From Capitella teleta (lineage: Eukaryota; Annelida; Polychaeta; Capitellidae), in assembly GCA_000328365.1 (NCBI GenBank), contig KB292015.1:57528-121527 (forward strand): a DNA stretch of 64,000 nucleotides, written 5' to 3'. The notes under the pieces were generated by a model. That model was not told the DNA's origin. It saw nothing but the letters and a program-made list of their open reading frames with translations, and searched no databases. The position numbers were made by a program, and so were the translations under genes. This document shows positions 21,159 through 41,316 of the stretch, one piece after another; position 1 is the first letter of the stretch; each line of letters starts with the position of its first letter.

Positions 21159-24100
21159 TTCAAAGTCTGCAACGAAACGAATGCTCATCTCAACGATCGA
21201 GGTCTCTGCTAAAGTGAATTGGCCCCTGGGAATACGAGGCTCAGCTCGACTTCTGAGCGGAAAGGCGCTGCATCAGCCTCTAGGCCAATCCTTCGTTCCA
21301 CTCCAGGACCAGATTACTACATTAGGTTACTATAATATCCAAGTCCACGCCGGCGTCGCTGAAACACCTTGCGCTAATTGAGTGCGAGCAGCGATTGATC
21401 GAATAAAGATGGTGAATAGGCCGAATGAACAAGATACACAAGCTGAGATGATTTACTCCGTTTCGGCGCATCAGTCGACGCTAATCTCGTCGAACAAACG
21501 CACAACTCTGATGAAATTGCATGACGACAAACGCTGTCGACATCGTCAGCAGACAACAGAGGCGTGGTGCCATCCGGAGGCAATCACATACAGCGTGTAA
21601 CTCAAGCGCTTTGAAGCCCAACTCGTTTAGGTTTGTCGCAAGCAATTTCCAAGCGCAGGAGCGTAATGCGAATAAACATGCAAATCTTCCGCCCCTTCCC
21701 TCTCCAGCCTCGTTGCGCCATTCGAGATTTTCGACGACGTTAAAAAAAATCTTACGGACGTGAACCGAATGTTGCATTGATGTATCACGATAGGCTTTCT
21801 TTCGGAGGAACATAGGCTGAACAAGCCAACGGGAAAACACGCCCGACCAACACAAGGACCCTGCGTGCGCCCCACTTGCGCCTCTCACGGGGGCTCGGCT
21901 AAGCAAATTTGGCGGCGACATTCGGCGGCCCAGGGTAACTGAGGGTTTGCCGCCCGGGCCAATCACCGCGATATCGCATTATCAAACTCCGGGGCGAATT
22001 CCCAGGTCTGTCGCGTGTTGCTGACTCGATAAGGGAGCCTCCCGTGCCGAGCGATTGCAAGCAGAAAAACGTGCGTTGAATGCTGCTGAGGCAGGCATAT
22101 GCAGTGGCGCCGCGAGAGCCCTTGCTCAATGACGGATGCTTGTGGCGGTTAGCGCAAAATGGGCGAATAACACGACATCTGAATGACAGAACAAAACCAC
22201 GAAGGCCTCGTACATCACCGTCAAATACAACTCCCGCAAAACACATTCATTTGCACACAAAAGACACTGTAAGCATCAAAGCAGAAGATTGGCAAAGAGA
22301 CACATCCACCTACTGAATGCAGCGAAGCAAGAAATGCAGATCGCAGCAGACAAAGTGACACAAACACTTGTGCATTACTTGAGAAGTCTGAGCGCCCAGG
22401 TCACAGGAGACGCGCGGTCAGGCTCCGTTTACATTCAGCCTCCTCTGGCGAGCGACGGATCGATATATAATATGCCAATCGATCAGCTATTTTGATCCAA
22501 ACTCTTTGGTGCCCATTCAATAATTTAGGCATTTACACCTTGCATGTAAATGTCCTACTACAAACTACTGGTATAGGGCTGTTTCGTTTTCTTCTCAGCC
22601 TGGCGTTTAATAAACATGCACAATATTGCAGACCGATAAATGACAGGGTTAATACGCTGCTGCTTGACACCATAACAAGCATCCATCATACGGTGAAATG
22701 CTGCAGTTCACCCGACCGAACCATGCCCCAACCTAGCGGACATACTACAACAAGCCCTATACAGACCTCACCCGATAATCTGTGCTAGCCCCAACCCAAT
22801 AATGCAACAGAGATGCAATAAAAGGAGGCGTCGTTGAAGCGTGAACCAACGCAACGTCCGACGCGCATCATTGAACACGACCTCGCACCGCACGATGCGA
22901 GGAATCCCCGGAACACAATATTTATGCCAACGATATTGAATGAGCAATTCTTGTAAAAACAAGAGCACACATGAACTCACAGACAATTCACACAAAAGAC
23001 TGGTGCACAAAAACATAAACAATAAAGAGATAACAATCCACCGTGCGATATCGCTCGGAGCCTCAGCAGAGCATCCTGAAGTGTACGCCTTGTGTACAAC
23101 GATGTTCTTTTAAACAAAATTGTACACGCAGAGACACGATATCGTGGCGTGTTGTGTCAACAAAATGCGGCGTGCGATGCAGGTCGGTTGAACAACACAA
23201 GCGATGAACGCAATTTCATTGATATGCATGCACAGTGTACGTACGTAGGGTCAGCGCTCCAAAGACGATGTGGTCAGCCAACATATGAGGGCTCTCGATC
23301 ATTTAACACTGAAGAGTCGCATGACTTGACCAGCGTGGTCAGATTTCAGCCTCGCTGAGTCATCAGTGACCGTATTGCTGCACGGTGAAACATGCAGGCA
23401 CAAACCGATACATACTTAATCATATCATTGATAGCAAGTATACATATAGCACGATAATTCATGCGAGCAATTACGCTAACAGCCTCCTAACACGTGTATG
23501 CTATGGATATAGCTTCCAATATGCGCTATGAATGATCGAGAACAGTGGTCACTCGGATTGTGATGACCTGCGGAGCATGTGCTCGTTCTCACAATGGTTT
23601 CGCGCCCTTTTGTAGATCGTGTCGCTCGCTGAACTCTCAGCCAAACGACGCAACGCCAGGCAATCCAAGCAATTCCGGGAAACTCCTCGAAACTGATCCA
23701 ACAGCGCGAATATCGCTCAAAGGCGATCAGCCCCGATCACGACTGATCCGGAGGAAATGACGTCACATGGCTACTCCCGTTAATTGACCATTCGCGGGAG
23801 AAGAACATTATCGCCACGAATGGGCTAAGTGGCAGCACGCAAGAAGACGCACCTGTTGAGTTATCGCCTCAGGGGGGAGCACAGAGATGTGAAGAGCAAT
23901 TGGCAAGAGAAGACAAATGATCAATCGATGAAGCGACAATCGCTGCTCGATTTATCCAGCGAAAACGTCCCGCAACGAAGATGAGGATGAGCGCTGCTGG
24001 GCGGCGAACATAGCTGTGTTGAGCGCCGCCTGCGAACATGTACGCGGCGGTACGGCATGCAGGTATGCGCACTCAAAGGCAGCGCTGATTGACACGCGCT

Positions 24101-26862
24101 CTTTCTACAATGGCGCCTGATTATCCAACCACTCAATTCGCCTCCATTCATCAATATTCTGCTCTATGATTCGGTATACTGTTAGAAAAAATAATACTAA
24201 TTGGCGATTCCATTGAGAAATATACTGAATGTCGTACGAACCACAACAGACAACTGGTGTAGCTTACGAAAGGGTTACGCCAAGAAAAAAGAAAAGAAAA
24301 AAAAAGAGATACTTTTTTTGTCGTTTTACGGAACTTACGCCAAGACAACATCATTGAAATGACGGATGACGAGGCGGAAACTTCAAACCGGAATAAATAA
24401 TTCAATATGAGTTTTGCATAATGCATACGACGAAAAGAACACAAATGTGTTGCAACGTGGTTAGCATAGAGACATCTGACGCATTACGTAATCGCAGAGT
24501 GCATGAAATTCAACGCCAAGCAAGTCCATCTGCTCAAGGCAAAAACAAGCAAGTCGTTCAGATGCATTAATAGTTTTAGCTCTTAAAAGCGATCCCGCTG
24601 CAGAAGGTGTATTTTTACCCCTTCTGGGGATGGCTGAGTATCAGCTCAACATTGCAGGCTGAAACAATGGTTGGCATGGCAACAACGGGCGACGTCCAGC
24701 GGCGCCAAAGGACAATGACCGGCTGACCCACAGAATGGCCCAATTGAGAATTAGCCCTGATATGTATACATTGTACCAAATGTGTTGTATTGTGACACAT
24801 CCATAAAGGAAGAAAAAATAAATAAAAAAATCCATAGCGACCAATTTGGGCTCGGTTTTTATCTTTTCTGTATTTATACTCACATTATTATAGCATGAAT
24901 TAATTTCATGTCGGATAGACGTGTATTTTATAATTCGTGCGAAACTGCGAGTCGCTCACTAAGGCAATCCGTTATGTGATTATTTTTCACAATATTGCGA
25001 TAGGCCGATATCCCATCTTTGTTTTTATATTTTAATACAAGCTAATCTCCATATCTATGCCACTTTTCATGTCACATTGTATTTCCGTAGTGCAATAATA
25101 ATAATTTTATTAACATTTCTGCATATGAATTTGAATATTGCCTCCGCAAACCAAAACATATTTTCAGTACATTTATTATGATTCTTGAGAAACAGAAATT
25201 CAAGATAAAACTTGTCCACAAACGAATTCAGATTCAGGAATTGCAAAACATCTTCTTGTTGCACCAAAAGACAAAATGATCACGTTGAAAAGTACGATCA
25301 GCCTTCTGATATTATTATATCAATTACCAGATAATTAGGTTTAATGTGTTGTCTTCACGAGTGACCGGTCAGGGCAACGATTATCTAGCGACAGGATGGT
25401 CCGGGCGGTCATTATTTTAATGTGCATGTATCGCTGTTGTCGGGCCATCCCATATCAATTTGTGATCACCATTACATCTGGATTTCAAATAAAAGGCGCT
25501 GGGGAAGGAACACGAGCAAATACCATTTTGAGTGAGACTGAGCGGGCAACTCAATAGCAGGGATTCGAGACCCCTCTCGTGTTCGGACCCAGCCCAGTTA
25601 AGACGTGCATCATGTTGTTGGTTCATCTTTACTGACTCTGTTCCAAGAAATTCTCGGTCAGGGACCGAACCTGTGAATCTGAAGAGAGCGTGAAGTACCC
25701 GGGGTACTCAAACTCTTCAACGTGATGGCCACTCACATATATCGCGAGGATTCAAGATCAACACTTATTCCGTGCACGCGATGAGGTTGACTCAAACAGA
25801 CATGCAAAGCAATCCATTCAACGGATCAAAGCTTCCCTGGGGATCAGAATTAAGGAGGAGCCGACGGGGCATGGAGCCAGTTAACTCATCCCATGCATCC
25901 TACCAGTGCTCGTAAGCCGGGGTCAACTGAGGTCACAGCCCTTATGTCTAAATTAATTAATTGTGTTTACAAGGTCAGTTAATCAAATATACATGACATC
26001 AGAAGCAAGCATGTGTAAATATCATCACAATCCATTGCGTCCGGAGAGATCACCCACAGACGGACACGTGATTAGGACATGAAATATTATGCAAGAGATT
26101 GAAGAGAGAGAGGGGGGGGGGGTCGTCTTACAACGAACGCCGATTCACTTCATAGAAATGAGACCTCCAGACTTGCGAAGAATGAAACCTCGGGGGGAAA
26201 ATTCGCCATTCACACAACATTCCAACACAAAAGGTCAGCGTTGTCAAGGTCAGACGCGCTGAAACGACGATGATTGTTGACAGACGCCGCGGAGATCTCG
26301 TCCTGTGTCCGAAAAACTAGTTCAACCGATGACGTCATCCGCACCCAAGCACAATGAGTTCAATCGGTGTCTCAAGGTCACATCACACAGTGATAATTAA
26401 TAGTCATCGGCGCTGCACTCACAATACGAGTAACAGAGCATGCGCAGAACAAGGCGACTGGTGAATTATTGAGCACCGCCGCCCGCCAAACACCTTCCAC
26501 TGTCACGTGACGGTGAGTGACCTTCGAACCTTCGTCTCATCTCTTACAGCCGCGTGATCAATGTCATCAAAGTCGTTATTCGCCGAATTCGTCTCATTCA
26601 CACCCTGCGTTAATCGACGCATTGTTCAATGGCCTGTAATTGGAATCATTACATCGTTTTGATGATGTACAACGGGTGAAAGGAGGCAGCATCTCCCCTT
26701 TCACATTCTGCTCCGTTGCTTCGACCAAATTATTGTAAAAATAATGTCCGCTTTTGGTAGAACACAATAAGGTTATAATGCCCCAATTGCCAATAAAACG
26801 TAGATACTAAGTATTGACACGTCATCACTCGATTATTTCAATTTGTCAATTAGCAGTCAATT

Positions 26863-26864
<2 letters not shown>

Positions 26865-26936
<72 letters not shown>

Positions 26937-26953
26937 CAATCAAGCAAGCAAGT
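26865..26953. repeat. (AATC)n microsatellite
   Basis: About 17 perfect CAAT/AATC units run to 26933, followed by variant units (CAAACAAT, CAAGCAAGCAAG). It is in the gene-free stretch between RAB27 and FAM135. Confidence 0.95.
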
Positions 26954-28992
26954 AATTAACGCCATTGCATTGAGTACACCGGTATTTGTACATGCAAACA
27001 TAGATCTTTAGAATGTAAACAAAAATAAAGTATCTATTGTATAATCTATATAAACTCTATACTCTATAGTGGAGTCTAGTATATATGATCACTATATATA
27101 TCTATGCAATATCCAATATACATATCCATACTCGATTATTGCACCCATCACCAAACCAACACAAGAAAAAGTAAGCGCAGCTGCGAAGGCACAGCCTGCT
27201 AAATTGGGCACAAATATGCACCACTGTCGAACGAGGCATATCAGTGCCTCATTTCGATACATGCACATACTTGCATGCATACATGTAGTGATCCTAGTCT
27301 ACAAGCCCTATATATAGCGTGGCACATTTTGTAAACCAGGTTTTTTTTTTTTTTAATGCAAATATTCTCATTATTCTACTGGCATCGACTGAATGCGTTC
27401 CTTATTAGATCTCTTCACCTACAAATGCAGGGCGCCGTCTCTTTTGCTCTCTGCAATTTACTTCAAGGCTTCAGGTTCTTCATTCACTTTCGCGCCACTC
27501 TCCTCAGAGCGTTTATTATTCCAGAGCCATGCTGACCTGGACAAGCGTGTTAAACGCCTTTTATACATCGGAGCAACGTCGCCCAAACTTGCGACGCGAA
27601 GATCTCGACTTAACGTGCACGATCAGCACGAAGCATGAACACAATGCCACATTGGTCGATTGCGCAAGGGACGTTACGTAATCGCGTCTACACCCGAAGA
27701 GAGTGCACGTGACAACCCCAGGCGGTGACAACAGGAACCCTTCATTAAGGACACGTCAATGAGTTCGTTGATGAACAGCGGCCTACCTCAACACTCGAGT
27801 GCTATCCGCAAACAGACCCGGCACCGAACGCCTTCAGAGTATGAACGCGCCTTAAGCAGGCAGCGAAGCAGCCCAGCGCTCGCTCATGGCGGCAGTCGCA
27901 ATAATCCTCGGCTCCCAAAAACACCTTTTACTACTTCTGCTCTATACGCGGAATGCAACACGAGCGGCTGATGTATCAATCACGTCAAATAGCAATATGG
28001 TGCCACGGCGTCAGAGCAACACACGGCGCGTTGGAGCTAATCGCATGCTGCCATCCTCGTCATTCCGCCCTCAAAAATACACAGCGATCACAATACTCTA
28101 ACTCTCTCGGGATGAATGTGAAAAATGCGCGATGAAGATGCTTTTAAGCGTCTAACCAGAAGTAGAAGCTGCGGCAGACGAACACGTTTGGCGGGCGAAG
28201 GTGACTTCCACGAACGACGTCGAATGGCAGGTGGCTGAGGTGATGCGCCAGCGATATCGGCTCTGATATATGAAATTATGCATGAGAAGTGAAATGAGCC
28301 CGGAAACAAAGCATGGTCAGCGAGATGCGGTTCTTCTGCTGCCGACTCAAGCGTGATAACACAGGGAATCGTTGGTTGATAATTCGGGGCGTTATAATAT
28401 TGGCACAATGGTAACAGAGTTTACTTTGGTCAAGTTTGGTGCGATCGTATGAGATGGCGATGATGTCATTGGCACTCGGCAGATTAAGTTGCTTAAGCAT
28501 GACTCAGAAATCATAAAAAAAAGAACAATAAATCGGAATATATATTTACATGATTTGTTTTATTATGCACGCGGGATACTTAAAAAAGAATATATATGCA
28601 ATGGAATATTGGCGTACTTATTCAGACGATGAGGGCAATGCAGTTCTCTCTTAACGCGCGTGACTGACATTCACGAGGCATTCACAGCGACATGGCGGGG
28701 GCGGCATCGTTCCTCATTTTGTGATTTCAAGAATTGAAATCTGAGGAATTTCTAAGCAATCGTAAGAAACCAACGAAGCAAACAAACGTCTTCTGTATAA
28801 ATGAAGCAACGCATTGTGTCAGTCAGAAGCACGTATCGTCCACGATTCACGTATAAGCATTCACCTCAAGTCATAATCTCTGTGATGCCCAAATTCCCAA
28901 TTGTAGCCACTGAGCTAAAGCTTAGCCACCACCTCATAGAGATCAGCGGCAATGGACGGTGACGAACTATACGATGATCGGTATTCTCGTAT

Positions 28993-28994
<2 letters not shown>

Positions 28995-29024
<30 letters not shown>
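28995..29024. repeat. A30 homopolymer
   Basis: Thirty consecutive A. There is no target duplication or recognisable retrocopy upstream, so a processed-insert tail cannot be claimed. Confidence 0.9.
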
Positions 29025-29025
<1 letters not shown>

Positions 29026-30573
29026 CCAGAGTAGACGAGATAAAAGTTTTTTAGAATAGTAATTAATATCTCAGGATAAACACTTGACTCTAAACATTCA
29101 ATTACGGAATTTACTGTAATGGGTAAGCATCGACTTTCTTACAATTACACACTAGTAATCGTGCATAAATTATATACACATCATCATGGATCATCCACAA
29201 ACTCCTCACCAAACTACGTTCCTGGCTCAACACATTCAGGCATGGGAGCACAGTGTGTGTATGTATGATTTGTACTAAATAAGGAACACAGTATAAGCAT
29301 CGCTCATGAAGCATGTCATCTGTTTTTATAATAAGAAATATCTCTAATGAACAATACAGGTGATGAGTGGGTACCTCACCTATTAGCTATCAGAATGATT
29401 AGTCAATTACCATTACAAAGGTACGCATCATTACGTGCAAACTCCTCGTGTGGCCGCGTGCCATTCGCCGGCGTAGGAACAAGCAACCAAGTCATGATGC
29501 AGCGTCTCGGCATGAATGGCCGGCGCCGGATTAATCAGGTTCCATTTAGTGTGTACTGCTGCCGCCAAATATGCTCCGTACTTCCCAGCGGAGCGAAAGG
29601 CTTCCGTGGTGTTTCAGTTACGGAGCCCTCTTCAGGTTAAGCGAGCCTCGCCGAGAGTGGCGCCACCAGGCGGTCGGATGGTTCGTCCTGCGCATTGCAT
29701 TATTCAATGCGATGTTCGCTGTGGACGAGTAATAAAAAGTGTGTCGTGCATTGAGAATTGTTCGTGCTACGAGTACATAAAGAGGCGGCTCATTTTCCTA
29801 TAGCTGCTCGTGAAAACAAAAAAGGCGAAGGATTCGCCAGACGTGGAAAGGCGGCAGGTGTAATCAGCACAGGTATGTACGCCGACCACACGGGGGCGCC
29901 ACACGCCCACAAACAAGAGAACAACTTCATCATTTATTAACACCATCTGATAATCTGTAGCAATTTGCGATGTAATCAATCAACCGAGGGCTCCGTAGAT
30001 GGGAATGGGGAGAGAGGGAGGGGGGTACATTGCTGATGACCATGTTATTTGAGTAAACATATGAATTGCGAGGCTTTTCAGTTAATTGACGGATCGGATC
30101 GTGCTAATCCGGCGTCACAAACCTTCCATCGGCAGCGCACTTGGACACGCGCCAACATTGACCGCGGATGAGCACAGGTGCTGGTCAACGCTGGACGATG
30201 GCATCCGTGGTCAGGAGAGGTCAAGCATGGCTCTCTTGGTTCACGGGCAGCGAATATAGACAGACACAGTATGCATGCATGGTTTAAGAGTTGTACGAGC
30301 AGCCGAGTCGCACGTACAGCATAATGCTATGAAAGTACATTAGGTCAAAGATTCCTTTTAGAGATGTGGTCAGAGATTCATTGACCCACAAAGAAGCCAA
30401 CGCGTGTAATGGTCAAAGAAATGAGTAAGAGGCTGACCAGAAGGGCTTCCATGCATTATGCATGTAATGCTTCTCACGAAAAGCCGCGACAGCGACACCT
30501 GGGCACGAAAACAGGAAGCAAATAAACGAAATACAACACGCGACGAAGAAATATTTCACTGATAACATGATAG

Positions 30574-30608
30574 AGTTTTACGGCTCCACCCAAACCATTC
30601 GGGCGCCA
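30574..30608 (+). repeat. Short dispersed repeat, copy 1 (GCTCCACCCAA type)
   Basis: The text GTTTTACGGCTCCACCCAAA followed by CCATTCGGGCGCCAG is matched at 42265-42308 with a 6-base insertion (TGATAC) before GGGCGCCAG. No ends or ORF could be defined. It is either a small repeat family or shared functional sequence. Confidence 0.5.
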
Positions 30609-33600
30609 GAACAGAAAGCCCGGGACCGGGGTTTTCCCCCCACTCTTATCGATAAATCCCAAGGGTTGAAAGATTTCACTGAAACTGTCACCATGTGCAC
30701 CAAAGTCAGAAGTTCAGAGGAAAATTGTTGAGCAGAAAGGAGAGTGTATCCATTGTCCAAGCATTTAGCCGGCTGTCACAAAAGCCTCATAAACAAAAGG
30801 GCTTTCTATGCATAAGGAAGCGACCTTCGCCCAGAACTCCAGATGAATGGCTACTTAAGTGCGATGGTCACCTGCGGCCATTTCTACAGCCAGAAATCCA
30901 ACCGCAGTTTATTCATTAGAACTCAGATTAGAAAGCATAAATCATGCAACGTATTTGTTAATTCCGACCAGAGTAGGATTAGACAAGAGCTGTGAGTTGT
31001 GACAGGCTTCCACACGACCAACAGGCATTTGTTGGCCACATAAAAGGTTATTTGAGCAAAGTTATAGACCAAGGCATGTGAAGCTGCTATACTGCCTCGT
31101 AGAGTATACATGTAGTTAGATCGAATGCATAACTGTATGGGAATTGCTTATTGGATATTGCAATAAAGTTTTATGGGCAATAAATCAATTAGATTGGTTA
31201 TGCAGTGATTACACATGTACTTATCGATCCGAATAAAACAAGTACAAGGTCAACAACCTCATCATTTCTGATGCTTCTTCGCGTATTATTCAAAAGTATG
31301 TTAGAATGACTAATACATATGCATTTTCTCAAGCAGAAGGTTGGCGTTTATGGTCGACTTTCAGGAAGCAAGCGTCAGCAGATGGCCTTCAGTGTTGTGC
31401 TTTTTCAAATGAATAATATTCCAGTCAGGTAGAGTCTCCGTGGGTTGTTGACGGGCAAAACTTTTCGGGCTAACGGGACTGCATCAGCTATGACGGGTCT
31501 TCTCTCGGCATGTGACGCTGATATTCCTTGGGTGAGGTCTTGAATAGAGGTGACGAGGAGACAGAAAACGGTGCGAAGGAAATTTCAAGCACTGAACAAT
31601 CATGTTATTAAAAGGAATTCGGACATACATTAATAAATATAAGTATCAGGGCGTTAACTAGTATTTCTAATCAACAAAGGGCCCCAAGCCGACATGAGGT
31701 CTGACTTGAAGCAGCTGATTTGAAGCAGCTTAGAGGGGATGATGAATGTTGGCGTAGACTTAAGAGAAAACTCACACCGCCAGCATGCGGGCGACGGCAG
31801 CAAAATGAAAGTGAATATCCTGGCGATAAATGACAGCATGCATAAAGACTAAAGCTTCTTACATCCAAGTGGAATAATTAGTTTTAATTACAATATAACC
31901 AATCAGCCATAAATGACCAAAGAGAAATTCCAAAGAGGATGTTGGCTCAGGCACTTTCGTGTTTCATTCAATTTTATGGACATGAACTCAGCTCCCCAAA
32001 AAGGTAATTTTGAATTAATTTGCTTATCAAATTGATAAAAGTTCAGCGATACATATGTATTAGACTGTAAAGATCATTATTTTCATATTTCAATGGCTAA
32101 AATTAACAAATAATTCTACAAGTATCACTAAATATGACAATACTACACTACAATAGGCAGCCTTGACAACGTGGCCTTGAATCAATTATTAAAGGCTGCA
32201 TGCTCTAGGAGCTTACATAATTCAGGGTCACAGAAAGTTCTGTGGTTGCATAGGCAGACAGCATTATCACTGTGATTATTCAACAAGCAAACGCCTGGAG
32301 CTGTCATTTGCATCAAAAACAACTTCCATGATCAAAGATATATTTATAGCCACATAAATAAGCGGAAATAAAGTTCCCCATTTATAGATTCTTGCTGTCT
32401 ATAAATAATTCCCTACTTTTATTTCACTGCCTTCACACCAGAGCAATCAATAGGAAGGACCTCACCTGATTGAATTCATAAACACAAGCGTTGATAATTA
32501 GATGGTATGTACCTGCCTGCGTTATTGCAATGTGCAAGGTAATGCACTATTCCGCCAAATGGCAACACCTTATATTACAACTACTCAGTGAAATTGTCTC
32601 GACGTCTTGAACTAGGAATTAACATGTCCTCTTCCCATGTTTGTGTAAGGACCTTGTGTAGAGAAATGGGTCATGATTCACAGGACAACTGTCAGTCTGA
32701 AGATTGACTGAGTCACTGCAATGATCAGTAATTTGAATAAATTCAAATAATGTCATGCATATGAATATAGGAGACTTGGAAACGAGTCAAAGTAAATAGC
32801 TGAAATTGAGCAAATATGGATAAAATGAGTCTGATTATGGGGTACATATTGACCTAGATCTATAAGTAGATATGCAGCCAGATCCCATTAATCCTGCGTT
32901 CCCAAGGAAACGAGCGGATTACATGAGGAGTAGCTGACATACTACAGCGAGACCCAGGGATCAGATCTCGCCCGATTTATCTGTGCTACATGAGGAGGGT
33001 CAACGGGGTCTGTATGTCCTCTTAAGTCTTACTCTATCGACAACTGGTCTTGTGTCGCAAAAACCGGTCATGATTCACCGGAAAAGGGAACAGTCATGAG
33101 TTGGTTCTATTTGGAATTTTGATGCGAGTACTACCGAACAGTCAGGTAAGCAAGTAGAGTAGGCAGTACTCAGGTACTACATGATCATCCTTGGCAGAAT
33201 CACCATGCGATCCATGGGCATGGCTGATGGCACTAAGTGACTATAAGCCAACAAAACTATCGTTGACAGGTCAACAGGAACATTGACAGTAGAATTGAAT
33301 AGAATTATAGAGACCTGGAGGCTGGCGGCTGGAGCATTGATTATGATGATTGATTGAATGAATGATTGAATGATGATTATCATTATGATTATGATGTTGA
33401 AATTTGATTAAAAAACAATATCATTTTTCTTACACCGTTCATCGATGCAAAGTTCAGATTCGAAGACCAAGGCACAGAATATGTACTTGGAATTTACTAA
33501 CAGCGTTTAAACACGATTAAAACATCAGTCAATCGACAAAAACAGGTGGAAACTCACGAAATTCGTAGAATACAGCTGTGAAGGCTCTCGGCTGAAGCAG

Positions 33601-34977
33601 ACGACGGAATAAGGAAAAGGAGAGGAAGTCACAAGTGCGTTATGATTTCATCATGCATAAAATACGCTTACAGTGCGTTATGATTCACTGCGACAACTTG
33701 GTTAAGCATAATTGTTCATTAAATTTAATCCCATTATAGTTCATTTTATCATGTTAACATTAAATTTACTTCAATTTTCTTAACACAGATCTGTCAGAAG
33801 TTAATAGAAAGAAATGAAATATTTGAAACACAGGTAAGCATAATTTGTCATTTATTACAATGCACGCTCACTTTCAAGTTAAACCAAGAAAGAAAACAAC
33901 CTTCAAAGTGAATCAATCGATTGTCATCATTATGATGAATACTAGTAACCCTGCTGATGTTCAAAATGGCTTCTTCTTTTTTTTGCACAGAATTTGAAGA
34001 AACAAAAAAATAGTTGTTCCATCTAAGGGAATTGAATAATTTTTATCTGGAGGGAACAAATGATAATTCCCAAGAAAAGAAAAGAAAAAACTATGAAAAT
34101 TTTTTTAAAAATCCCAGCTGATAACGAGGAGATTCAAAAGCATGAAATTATAATACAATTAATTACATTCAATTTTTCTATTAATAAAAAATATTGACCA
34201 TGAAATGAATGAGATGAGAAAAAAAAACTTGGAAGAAAATAGAGAATTAACGATGGAAGAAATATCACAAATCAAGAAAAGTGAATGGAATTTGTTCAGT
34301 GCGCTGTGTGGAGATGAATCATTATTTCACAAATGAAAAATATATTAAAATGAATAGATTCATAGAGAAGCAAAATGAAAGTCACATCGAAATAAATTAG
34401 AAAAAGAAAAAAAAAAGAAAAAAAAAAAAAAAAAAAACTTGCAAGAAATTGGTGAAATACTAAAAGACTATATCTGCAAGAATAAATTCTAGAATCGTAC
34501 AACTCACAAATGAACAGCTAAACTTTGGGAGATCAGACATCACAGGGTTTGTAGAGAAGGGATATTAATAGTGTCAACAATAATGCGAGTTATGAACATA
34601 GCAAAATTCAACCTGCAGTCTCGTCACTGAGCGTCCATGATTAAAAAGTAGTACAACAACTTAAAAGTCAGAAATATTTGCTACACGGCAAAAAAACAAC
34701 ATTTTGAAATTGACACGCACACACGGCAGGTTTCTTTTTTTTAATACAAAAATAGATCTCTTGAAATCCCTTCTGTGAAGGTAGTAAAATTGTATTGCTA
34801 ACAATTTGTGGCAATCAACTAACAAACGTGATATGTGCATATTTGTTTGGTTCCAGAAGAAGAATAAAGAGAGAGAGAGAGAGAATCGCGACTAGTTTTC
34901 CAGATATCCTGCCAATCAGGTTTGTGCCATAAAATGCAAAAAAAGAGGTATTGCTGATCAAGGAACAAAAGTGCTGC
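30609..34977. other. Gene-free stretch downstream of FAM135
   Basis: No coding exon was recognised. The part near 34977 should be the FAM135 3' UTR. Visible features are two GCGTTATGAT motifs (33637 and 33675), an A-rich run near 34405-34438 and a short (GA)n at 34868-34885. The DNA is more AT-rich than the interval to its left. Confidence 0.45.
33637..33684. repeat. Second paired GCGTTATGAT motif
   Basis: GTGCGTTATGATT occurs twice, starting at 33637 and 33675 (38 bases apart), 1.3 kb past the FAM135 stop. The pairing resembles that at 17549-17590. Confidence 0.4.

Positions 34978-41316
<6,339 letters not shown>

Larger units (their letters stand above)
21167..30572. other. Long gene-free, CG-rich-looking stretch upstream of RAB27
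   Basis: I read both strands and found no exon chain with splice signals and a recognisable product; open frames of up to 161 codons look fortuitous. By eye CG dinucleotides are far commoner from about 21.1 to 28.5 kb than in the flanks. A TGACGTCA palindrome occurs at 23758-23765 and again around 26331. A RAB27 5' UTR exon and promoter must lie somewhere upstream of 21167. A tetranucleotide repeat and an A30 run are listed separately. Confidence 0.45.

Noticed and set aside
21481-21966. 161-codon minus-strand frame near the RAB27 5' side
   Set aside because: There are no recognisable domains or splice context, and frames on the other strand overlap it. Long chance frames are expected in stop-poor, CG-rich DNA.
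25650-25740. tRNA-like B-box (GGTTCGGTCC on the minus strand)
   Set aside because: No A box at the right distance and no acceptor stem pairing.
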